DNA from: Actinomycetota bacterium
Lineage (GTDB): Bacteria; Actinomycetota; Geothermincolia; Fen-727; Anoxymicrobiaceae
Length of the DNA: 5,959 bases
Reading direction: 5' to 3'
Assembly: GCA_016649525.1 (NCBI GenBank)
Contig: JAENXM010000112.1
Coordinates: 1 to 5,959, forward strand
Part shown: positions 1-5,288 of the stretch, piece by piece
Numbering within the stretch: position 1 is the first letter of the stretch
Layout: each line of letters starts with the position of its first letter
The notes under the pieces: generated by a model
Told to the model about the DNA's origin: nothing
What the model saw: only the letters and a program-made list of their open reading frames with translations
Database searches by the model: none
Made by a program: the position numbers and the translations under genes

Positions 1-1
1 A

Positions 2-211
2 ACGACCGATACCCAGAGCCTCAGCGTCGCAGCCCACTCCCGGTCAACGGTGGTGGTGCGGGATAAACTGGGCACCGGCGACGACGCGGCCCACGACTTC
101 TCCGCAAAGGTTGAAAGCACCAATGGGGTCGGGATTATCGCCGAAAGGCCGATGTACTTCAACTACAGGGGCACCTGGACGGGTGGGCACGACGTGGTGG
201 GCGACCATTAG
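2..211 (+). CDS. C-terminal end of a secreted repeat protein (partial, 5' end outside window)
   Basis: An open frame runs from base 2 to the TAG at 209-211 and gives 69 residues with no start in the window. The tail contains the string AERPMYFNYRGTWTGGHDVVG at about residues 47-67, split here as AERPMYFNY then WTGGHDVVG. From memory of such proteins, this motif ends repeated beta-rich modules in large exported actinobacterial proteins, often ones with peptidase, amidase or cell-surface domains (DUF5719-like regions). The upstream part (SVAAHSRSTVVVRDKLG, then DFSAKVESTNGVGIIAERP) fits the usual order of such a module: a turn-rich strand, a hydrophobic strand, then the aromatic motif. The protein ends two residues after the motif, so this is the last module. 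The catalytic or adhesive part, if any, lies to the left of the window. Extracellular location is inferred from the family; the role is unknown. Confidence 0.72.
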   Translation, partial: TTDTQSLSVAAHSRSTVVVRDKLGTGDDAAHDFSAKVESTNGVGIIAERPMYFNYRGTWTGGHDVVGDH

Positions 212-223
212 CTGTCGCTTTTT
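200..223 (+). terminator. Small hairpin plus T-run after the first gene
   Basis: GCGAC at 201-205 pairs with GTCGC at 214-218 around an 8-base loop, with a possible G-U pair outside. TTTTT follows at 219-223. The hairpin overlaps the TAG stop at 209-211. The stem is only 5-6 bp, so it is a weak intrinsic terminator candidate. Confidence 0.4.
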
Positions 224-248
224 GAAGATCCCGGCACAGGTCTATACA
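221..248 (+). promoter_or_regulatory. Weak sigma-70-like promoter candidate for the IPT/TIG lipoprotein
   Basis: TTTGAA at 221-226 and TATACA at 243-248 are separated by 16 bases. Both hexamers match the consensus only partly. The pair lies in the sole gap in front of the lipoprotein gene, which makes a promoter here likely even though this exact pair is uncertain. Confidence 0.25.
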
Positions 249-361
249 CGCCTTTGCTTTACTTCCGGCTCCGCACAACCGATACAGGAGGAATGGACGA
301 AAGAGGTACTGAATATATCAAATAGGGAAACCAGAGAGGCAAGCAGAAAAGGAGGTCGCAA

Positions 362-1531
362 ATGAGAAGCAAGAGGTTGATCGTTCTGGTCGCCTGTTGC
401 TCGGCGCTCGTGCTGATCTTCGCCGTGGGCGCCGGTTGCGGAAAGAAGGGACCTTCGATCACGTCGATCGCGCCGGACACCGGCCCGGCCGGCACCGAGG
501 TCAAGATCACGGGTGAGAACTTCGGGACTTCGCAGGGTGACGGTGTCGTCCACGTAGGCACAGGCGTCGCGGATGTGGTCGCCTGGTCCGAATTGAAGAT
601 TACCGTGAAGGTTCCTTCCGGACTCCCTGCGGCGGCCCAGGGGATATCCGTCCTCACCGACGTGGGAGAGAGCAACCAGGTTGATTTCACGGTGACCGGC
701 GCCCAGCTGCAGCAGCCCGAGAGGAAAGAGGGCGAGGTCGAGCACATCTCCGCGGTCCAGGCTATGATCGCTTTCATGCAGAGCAAGGGCGTAAGCACCG
801 AGGGCATGACCTTCAGCGTCGTGCAGATAAGCGCAAAGGACCGGAACTGGAAGATTGACGAGGCCACGGAGGCCGGAGCACCGACGATATACTTCTTGCT
901 TCACAACGAGAACGGGGACTGGGTCGTCAAGGACGACGGTACCGCTCTTTCAAAGGCGGAGCTCCAGGCGAAGGGAGCGCCCAGTGACCTCTTCGGCACG
1001 CCGACTCCGGCGACCCAGGCGCAGGCGTTCCAGGACTACCTCAAGAAACAGGGAATCAATCCCGCGGGCTTGAGTGTGACGATAGCGAGGGTCAGCAAGA
1101 CGGACCCGACCTGGCAGGAGGGCGTCGCGCGCAAGGCCGGACAACAGGACGCCATGGTCATATTCCACAAGGTAGGAGGCAACTGGACGGTTGTTGACAT
1201 GGGCACGGGCTTCACGAATGCGCAACTCAAGCAGCTCGGGGTGCCTGCAGACCTCATCCACACGCCGACCGAGGCGCAGGCCATCGCCACGTTCATTCAG
1301 TCCGGGAACGCGGAGCCCGGCGTGACGGAGACCGGCTGGGCCCTGTCCGTGTACAAGGTCAGCAGGATAGATCCTGACTGGGAGGTCGTAAAAGGCATCC
1401 AGACCGGAGGCGCTGGTGTCAATTACTTCGTACTTCACTGGGAGAACGGCCAGTGGGTCGTCAAGGACGACGGCGGGCAGATTACTGCGGGGAGTATCCC
1501 CGGCATGCCGAGCGATATCACTGCCCCGTAG
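362..1531 (+). CDS. Lipoprotein with one IPT/TIG domain and three tandem ~85-residue C-terminal modules
   Basis: The gene encodes 389 residues. The ATG at 362 is preceded by AGGAGG (350-355) at 6 bases, an excellent ribosome site. The N-terminus has a basic head (MRSKR), a hydrophobic stretch to about residue 22, then AVGAGC with Cys26 as the probable lipidated residue. Gly at -3 is an untypical lipobox position, so lipidation is likely but not certain. Residues 31-112 are an IPT/TIG immunoglobulin-like fold (SITSIAPDTGPAGTEVKITG start, GxxF, VPSGLP near the end). Residues 129-212, 217-301 and 303-386 are three copies of one module. Each has an N-terminal helix with AxxxF, a V(S/I)xxDxxW strand, a (Y/M)xxxH hairpin, then NGxWVVKDDG (VGGNWTVVDMG in copy 2) and a closing GxPxDL/I. 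The module resembles small all-beta domains of exported actinobacterial proteins with a 'DPxWA…GGxWxVV' pattern. No catalytic motif is visible. It probably acts outside the membrane as a binding or scaffold protein. A terminator follows directly. Confidence 0.88.
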   Translation: MRSKRLIVLVACCSALVLIFAVGAGCGKKGPSITSIAPDTGPAGTEVKITGENFGTSQGDGVVHVGTGVADVVAWSELKITVKVPSGLPAAAQGISVLTDVGESNQVDFTVTGAQLQQPERKEGEVEHISAVQAMIAFMQSKGVSTEGMTFSVVQISAKDRNWKIDEATEAGAPTIYFLLHNENGDWVVKDDGTALSKAELQAKGAPSDLFGTPTPATQAQAFQDYLKKQGINPAGLSVTIARVSKTDPTWQEGVARKAGQQDAMVIFHKVGGNWTVVDMGTGFTNAQLKQLGVPADLIHTPTEAQAIATFIQSGNAEPGVTETGWALSVYKVSRIDPDWEVVKGIQTGGAGVNYFVLHWENGQWVVKDDGGQITAGSIPGMPSDITAP

Positions 1532-1550
1532 ATCGAAATAGAGTCAGATC

Positions 1551-1590
1551 AAGGCCCTCGTCGATACATCGCCGGGGGCCTTCTCTTTGT
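1551..1590 (+). terminator. Intrinsic terminator of the lipoprotein gene, possibly shared with glsB
   Basis: AAGGCCCTCG at 1551-1560 pairs with CGGGGGCCTT at 1573-1582 (10 bp, one G-U) around a 12-base loop, followed by the T-rich CTCTTT at 1583-1588. It lies 20 bases after the lipoprotein stop. It also lies just past the stop of the convergent minus-strand gene at 1593, so it may serve both, although the T-run on the minus strand is poor. Confidence 0.7.
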
Positions 1591-1592
1591 GG

Positions 1593-1853
1593 TCAACCTT
1601 TAATTACCGCGGCGATAAGGCGGATGAAGAGAAGCACTATGACCGCACCGACGAACGCAACGAGCAAGCTCCACCAGGTAAATCCCGTTATCCCTTTTGA
1701 CCCGAAGTAGTTGAAGAGAAGCCCGCCGACCACAGCGCCGACGATCCCGGCGGCGATGTTCAGGAGGCAGCCCATCTGCCTCCCCAGCCCGGCCACGAGG
1801 CTTGCGAGCCAGCCCGCCACTCCCCCCAGTACGATCCAGGCCAGCATGCCCAT
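1593..1853 (-). CDS. GlsB/YeaQ/YmgE family small membrane protein (transglycosylase-associated protein family)
   Basis: This complete 86-residue gene has the usual length of the family (about 80-90). It shows the characteristic pattern: an N-terminal WIVLGGVAGWLAS segment, the GxGRQMGCLLNIAAGIVGAVVGG glycine-rich centre, and a C-terminal hydrophobic segment (SLLVAFVGAVIVLLFIRLI). That makes three membrane passes at about residues 3-20, 29-48 and 60-82. The family (PF04226) is widespread and often stress-induced, and its molecular role is not settled. The ATG at 1853 has GGAGGG at 1858-1863 four bases upstream, so it is preferred to the second ATG at 1847. It lies 100 bases downstream of tadC on the same strand but has its own good promoter. 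No strong terminator separates the two, so read-through from the tad operon is possible. A functional link to the tad genes is not implied. Confidence 0.9.
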   Translation of the reverse strand: MGMLAWIVLGGVAGWLASLVAGLGRQMGCLLNIAAGIVGAVVGGLLFNYFGSKGITGFTWWSLLVAFVGAVIVLLFIRLIAAVIKG

Positions 1854-1898
1854 GATGCCCTCCGTATCTTTGGTGCCTGTTTCATTTTTCGCCGTCCA

Positions 1899-1928
1899 AT
1901 TATCTTAGAGTTGCGACTGCGATTTCAA
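1899..1928 (-). promoter_or_regulatory. Sigma-70-type promoter of the GlsB-family gene
   Basis: Read on the minus strand, TTGAAA (1923-1928) and GATAAT (1899-1904) are 18 bases apart. Each matches the sigma-70 consensus in five of six positions. The predicted start of transcription is near 1892, giving a leader of about 38 bases that contains the GGAGGG ribosome site. Confidence 0.6.
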
Positions 1929-1953
1929 CAGAGCAGGGCCTGGCCGGCCGGAT

Positions 1954-2736
1954 CTAAAACCTGTGCATCAGGGTCGCAAGGAAGGTCGGCCCGACCGTGA
2001 GGATCACCGAGGCGGGCAGTATCAGGAACACGAGTGGGGCGAGAAGCTTCAGCGGGGCCTTGGCGACCGCGACCCTCAACTGGTCCCTGCGGCGCAGCCT
2101 TATCTCGCGCGAGAAGACCTCGAGGGTCCCCGCCAGCGGATGGCCGCGACGTTCGGCTTCAAGGAGGGTGCGGAGCAGCGATGCCAGCTCGGGCAGCGGG
2201 CACCTCTCGAGGAGTCGCTCGAAAGCCTCCGCCCTCGTCGAGCCGAGCTCCATCTCGCGAAGGGCCTGGGTGAGAGGCGAGCGGAGCGGCTCCGGAGCCG
2301 CCTCCGCTGCCCCACGAAAAGCCTGGTCCAGGTTCTTCCCGCCGAGGACGAACGCGTAGAGCATGTCCGCCGTGCCGGGCAGGGCTCGCCTCACCTCGTC
2401 GAGGTACCTGTCCCTGTTCTTTGCAGCGATGAGTACAGGGAGCATCCAGCCGAGGGCGGCGCAGGGAGCGAAGAGCATGAGCCCCGACCTCGAAAACCTG
2501 AACAAGAGCAGGATGACGACGGGGAGGAACAGGGTTGCCCAGATGCGAAGCCCGGCAAGCCGGTTAACAGACATCCCCGAAAGCGCCGCCCGCCCTTCGA
2601 GGTCGGAGCAAAGCCTCTTTAGCAGAGCCCCTGGCATGAGTTTCAGCGGCAACTCTATAAAAACCCGATAGGAACTCCGGTTGCCGTGCTCCTCAGGTTT
2701 CGTCCCGGGCAAACCGACTCCTATCATCTTCACCAC
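1954..2736 (-). CDS. tadC: TadC-like type II/IV secretion platform protein (T2SSF family)
   Basis: This 260-residue inner-membrane protein is slightly short for TadC (often 280-320). Residues 38-60 (LLKRLCSDLEGRAALSGMSV) form the cytoplasmic start typical of TadC, followed by two membrane segments (about 65-80 and 86-105). The GspF/T2SSF domain follows at 115-225 (LPGTADMLYAFVLGGKNLDQAF, then the ELASLLRTLLEAERRGHPL helix and REIRLRRRDQ). A C-terminal membrane hairpin lies at about 229-256. TadB and TadC are thought to form the platform that couples the TadA ATPase to pilin assembly. The first codon is GTG at 2736, directly after the tadB TGA. No clear ribosome site precedes it, so translation is probably coupled to tadB. 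The ATG at 2727 is an equally possible start. The gene ends in TAG with a GC-rich palindromic stretch but no T-run behind it. Confidence 0.87.
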   Translation of the reverse strand: MVKMIGVGLPGTKPEEHGNRSSYRVFIELPLKLMPGALLKRLCSDLEGRAALSGMSVNRLAGLRIWATLFLPVVILLLFRFSRSGLMLFAPCAALGWMLPVLIAAKNRDRYLDEVRRALPGTADMLYAFVLGGKNLDQAFRGAAEAAPEPLRSPLTQALREMELGSTRAEAFERLLERCPLPELASLLRTLLEAERRGHPLAGTLEVFSREIRLRRRDQLRVAVAKAPLKLLAPLVFLILPASVILTVGPTFLATLMHRF

Positions 2737-3669
2737 TCAGGTCTTGATGTCCAGTATCCGGCGGATCCACAGGAACCCGAGAAGGTCTAGGCCGACGGCC
2801 ACCGCCAGCATGATGAGCCCCGGCACTGTTCCGAAAAGGGTCGAAAACGTCCCCTTCGATATCAGGGCGGACAGGCCGAGAAACACAAGCGGCAGAGCCG
2901 CGACGATGCGCCCGGAGAGCCGGCTCTGGATCGTCTGGGTGTCCAGCTCCCGCCTGATCGCCGCCCTCTCGCGCAGGGCATCGCCAACCGCTTCCATGAC
3001 TCCGCGTATGTCCGACCCCGTCTCCCGGGAGGCGACGACGGCCTGCGTGATCAGGTCGAGGTCGGAGTTGCCGAGCGCTTTTGCGAGGTTCAACAATGCC
3101 TCATCCGGCCTTGAGCTAACCGCAACGTCTTTTTCAAACTGCGCCAGCGGGGCTGCAAGGGGAGGCCCGCAGTCCCGGGCAAGAAGTCCTACCGCCTCCT
3201 GTACCGGGACTCCGCATCTTAGATATAGAGAGATGTCCGCGGCGAACTGGTCGTACTTCTCGGCGGCTTTTCTTTCGCCCCTTCGAGCCAGGGCCTTCAG
3301 GGAGGGGAAGGGAAGAAAGGAAGCGGCCAGGGCCGCGGGGGGAATCATGAAGGGGCTCCCGGATAAGGCGTAAGCGAGGGCCGGCAGTGCAATCATGAAC
3401 AAGAGCCACGCAAGCTTTAGATGTACCCAGCTCATACTGATCGACGTGCCCTCGAAAAGCGCCCGAAGTCTGTGCATGTAGCGGGTTCCGTCGAGCCAAT
3501 CGCCCCTCGAGAGAAATCGATGAAATGGACCAGGCTCTTTTTCCTTTGCGGACGGGCCGAAGTGGCTTTTCAGGCGCTGGCGCGCCCTCACCCTGGCGCG
3601 TGCAGAGCTGCGCCGCCAGAGAAAATACACCGATAGGGCCGTGAAGACACCGACGGCAAACCACCTCAT
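2737..3669 (-). CDS. tadB: TadB-like type II/IV secretion platform protein (T2SSF family)
   Basis: This 310-residue protein has the usual TadB length and layout. An N-terminal membrane anchor spans residues 4-18 and is followed by a basic linker (RRSSARARVRARQRLK). A second and third membrane segment lie at about 84-103 and 107-124. A T2SSF domain covers about 138-250 (YDQFAADISLYLRCGVPVQEA, SRPDEALLNLAKALGNSDLD, VVASRETGSDIRGVMEAVGD, LRERAAIRRELDTQTIQSRLSG). A C-terminal hairpin spans about 252-302. The motif order, with LRERxxxRRELxxQTxQxRLSGR before the last hairpin, is that of TadB rather than GspF. The ATG at 3669 overlaps the tadA stop by ATGA, and AAGGAG at 3678-3683 lies 8 bases upstream. 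It is expected to sit in the inner membrane with TadC and contact TadA. There are no signs of decay. Confidence 0.92.
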   Translation of the reverse strand: MRWFAVGVFTALSVYFLWRRSSARARVRARQRLKSHFGPSAKEKEPGPFHRFLSRGDWLDGTRYMHRLRALFEGTSISMSWVHLKLAWLLFMIALPALAYALSGSPFMIPPAALAASFLPFPSLKALARRGERKAAEKYDQFAADISLYLRCGVPVQEAVGLLARDCGPPLAAPLAQFEKDVAVSSRPDEALLNLAKALGNSDLDLITQAVVASRETGSDIRGVMEAVGDALRERAAIRRELDTQTIQSRLSGRIVAALPLVFLGLSALISKGTFSTLFGTVPGLIMLAVAVGLDLLGFLWIRRILDIKT

Positions 3670-4838
3670 GCCATGTTCTCCTTCTGGTCAGACTTACCTT
3701 TGAAAAGGTATTCAAGCTCGATGTCCCCTCCAGGTATGCCTTGAACTGAAACCACTTCGCTCAGCACCCGGAGCCCGTCAGGCTTCCGTTCCATGTGCAG
3801 GATGAGGTCCAGCGCCGAGCCGATCTGCCTTGCGACTGCCGGCTGGTCGAGACCGACGTCGGACATCATGACCATCGTCTCGAGCCTCGCCAGAAGGTCG
3901 CGGGGGGAATTCGCGTGAGCGGTCGAGAGGGATCCCGGGTGACCGGTGTTCATAGCCTGGAGCATGTCGAGGGCCTCGGCCCCCCGCACCTCACCGACGA
4001 TTATGCGGTCCGGTCTCATGCGAAGCGCGTTCCGAACCAGGTTTCTCACCGTGACCTCGCCGCGCCCCTCGATATTAGGGGGACGGCTTTCGAGTGACAC
4101 GACGTGCGGATGTTCGATCTTGAGCTCCGCCGCGTCCTCGATCGTTATCAGCCTTTCGTTTCTCGGGATGAAAGAGGACAGGACGTTCATCATCGTCGTC
4201 TTGCCGCTCGATGCCCCGCCCGAGATTATGACGTTAGCGCGTTGCCTGACCGCCTGCTCCAGGAGCGAAGCGGTCTCGGAATTCAAGGTCCCGGTCTCTA
4301 TCAGCTCACTGGCTGTGAAGGGGCTCCTGCGAAACCTGCGGATGGTAACGGTAGGCCCGTTCAGGCAGAGCGGGGGTATGACGGCGTTCAGCCTGGAGCC
4401 GTCGGGGAGCCGCGCGTCCACCATCGGGCTTGTCTCGTCGAGCCGCAGGTTTAGTGGACCTATCACCCTCCTGACGAGCTCGATCACCCTGGCGTCGCTT
4501 CCGAGCGAGAGTTCGAACCGCTCGATGACTCCTTCCCGCTCGACGAAGGCGCTGTCCGGCCCGTTGAGCATTATCTCCGAGATACCCGGGTCGCGAAGCA
4601 GCGGTTCGAGGGGGCCGAGCCCGAAAAGCTCGTCGGAAAGCTCACCCGCAAGCCTCCTGACCATCCGCTTAGGCCACAGATGCCCCTCCGCGAGAAGCGC
4701 TTCCTCAACGCGTCGTTCGAGGTCACCCGCGTTTGCTGCGCGTCCGCCTGAAAGCTCCTCCAGGAGGCGTCCCCGGATAGATTCCTTTACCTCGTGGGGG
4801 AGCGGCTCGTCCGCTCCGACCACTGAAACATCCGACAA
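3666..4838 (-). CDS. tadA: TadA/CpaF-type secretion ATPase (VirB11-like) of a Tad/Flp pilus system
   Basis: The gene encodes 390 residues, counted from TTG at 4838. It is a cytoplasmic hexameric ATPase that powers Tad/Flp-type pilus assembly or secretion. Motifs in order are: the N-terminal GLGPLEPLLRDPGISEIMLNG (73-93), Walker A GGASSGKT (207-214), the Asp box ITIEDAAEL (231-239), ESRPPNIEGRGEVTVR (250-265), the Walker B region RPDRIIVGEVRG (275-286), and the His box MNTGHPGSLSTAHANS (296-311). All catalytic residues are present. Walker A carries Ala-Ser where CpaF proteins usually have Thr-Gly. The protein lacks long N-terminal extensions, as expected for actinobacterial CpaF. The frame stays open to a GTG at 4877, but that codon lies inside the promoter spacer. 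The TTG has GGAGG (4845-4849) at 6 bases, so TTG is chosen. It is the first gene of tadABC and overlaps tadB by four bases. Confidence 0.95.
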   Translation of the reverse strand: MSDVSVVGADEPLPHEVKESIRGRLLEELSGGRAANAGDLERRVEEALLAEGHLWPKRMVRRLAGELSDELFGLGPLEPLLRDPGISEIMLNGPDSAFVEREGVIERFELSLGSDARVIELVRRVIGPLNLRLDETSPMVDARLPDGSRLNAVIPPLCLNGPTVTIRRFRRSPFTASELIETGTLNSETASLLEQAVRQRANVIISGGASSGKTTMMNVLSSFIPRNERLITIEDAAELKIEHPHVVSLESRPPNIEGRGEVTVRNLVRNALRMRPDRIIVGEVRGAEALDMLQAMNTGHPGSLSTAHANSPRDLLARLETMVMMSDVGLDQPAVARQIGSALDLILHMERKPDGLRVLSEVVSVQGIPGGDIELEYLFKGKSDQKENMA

Positions 4839-4843
4839 GAACA

Positions 4844-4850
4844 CCCTCCC
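4844..4850 (-). promoter_or_regulatory. Ribosome binding site fixing a TTG start for tadA
   Basis: On the minus strand GGGAGGG ends six bases (counted from GGAGG) before TTG at 4838. No ATG or GTG is placed as well: the in-frame GTG at 4842-4844 touches the site itself, and the GTG at 4877 is upstream of the predicted transcript start. Confidence 0.75.
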
Positions 4851-4867
4851 GTTAGCAATACAAGCAA

Positions 4868-4896
4868 ATAATAACACAAGCAGAGCAAGCGGTCAA
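4868..4896 (-). promoter_or_regulatory. Near-consensus sigma-70 promoter of the tadABC operon
   Basis: Read on the minus strand, TTGACC (4891-4896) and TATTAT (4868-4873) are separated by exactly 17 bases, and each matches the consensus in five of six positions. Transcription should start near 4861, giving a leader of about 23 bases before the TTG start of tadA. Three GCTTG pentamers (4886-4890, 4877-4881, 4861-4865) are spread through the spacer and the start region and could be part of an operator. Confidence 0.78.
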
Positions 4897-4948
4897 TCGG
4901 TAGATACAAGGGTGACCAATGTTTGATGCCGGGATAACCCATACGTTA

Positions 4949-4963
4949 CGGGTGAACCACCCG
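4949..4963. repeat. Short perfect inverted repeat upstream of the tad promoter
   Basis: CGGGTG (4949-4954) and CACCCG (4958-4963) flank AAC as a perfect 6-bp hairpin or operator-like palindrome, 53 bases upstream of the tadA -35 box. No T-run follows on either strand, so it is not a typical terminator. It may be a regulator site. Confidence 0.4.
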
Positions 4964-4969
4964 GATTGA

Positions 4970-5025
4970 ATATTAAGCTTCCAGAAATGGCAATAGTATT
5001 AAGTTGGTCTCAAAGGTATTAAGTT
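4970..5025. repeat. Tandem direct repeats GTATTAAGTT upstream of tadA
   Basis: GTATTAAGTT occurs exactly at 4996-5005 and 5016-5025, a spacing of 20 bases or about two helical turns. A diverged copy, ATATTAAGCT, lies at 4970-4979. They are 75-130 bases upstream of the tadA -35 box and sit in a locally AT-rich stretch of a GC-rich genome. This arrangement is compatible with binding sites for a transcription factor. Confidence 0.5.
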
Positions 5026-5288
5026 ATCGATTCTTTTGCCGATGATAGTTTCAAGAGGAGAAAAAAGCGGACCGGGTGATACTCGTGAATGACCGCGACA
5101 ACACTCACCGGAACAATCCTTGCGGGTCGGAGTATCAGTGTGCCGATGAGATAGTAAAAGACATACTCGAGCAGGGTGGCCCGGCTTCCAAGCTGTACGG
5201 GGCGCAGCATAAGTCTTCCGCAGGTGAAAGGAAGAAAATCCGCAACCACCGCTCCACCGGGAATGGGGCGCGCTCAACCTCTTACACC

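Larger units (their letters stand above)
4897..5288. other. Gene-poor region with two conflicting, unconvincing readings
   Basis: No intact gene can be supported here. On the minus strand, a 76-codon frame from GTG at 5249 to TAA at 5019 reads as a hydrophobic peptide (LLEYVFYYLIGTLIL, then IVPVSVVAVI). It has only a badly spaced GGAG in front. On the plus strand, a frame from GTG at 5076 is open to the TAG at 5301 and lies in the same phase as the gene remnant that follows, with about two thirds G or C in third positions. GAGGAG at 5055-5060 is too far from that GTG to be its ribosome site. The plus reading may be the 5' part of the remnant; the minus reading may be a shadow of it, or the reverse. 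Confidence 0.4.

Noticed and set aside
293..325. Ten-residue leader peptide (MDERGTEYIK) before the lipoprotein gene, behind AGGAGG at 286-291
   Set aside because: Only one base separates AGGAGG from the ATG, which is too close for initiation. There is no run of regulatory codons and no attenuator-like hairpin after it.
242..904. Minus-strand frames of 200-220 codons over the lipoprotein start
   Set aside because: They run against a plus-strand gene with a strong ribosome site, signal peptide and domain structure. The products have no recognisable feature.
2681..3373. Plus-strand frame of 230 codons opposite tadB/tadC
   Set aside because: Its composition is that of an antisense shadow. It spans the tadB/tadC junction, and the minus-strand products have clear T2SSF domains.
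3946..4926. Long plus-strand frame of 326 codons opposite tadA
   Set aside because: It is serine- and arginine-rich antisense sequence of a gene whose minus-strand product has every TadA motif. Long shadows are expected in GC-rich DNA.
4970..5025. CRISPR-like array from the repeated TATTAAGTT
   Set aside because: The repeats are only 10 bases long, the spacers are 10-16 bases and of uneven length, and no cas gene is present.
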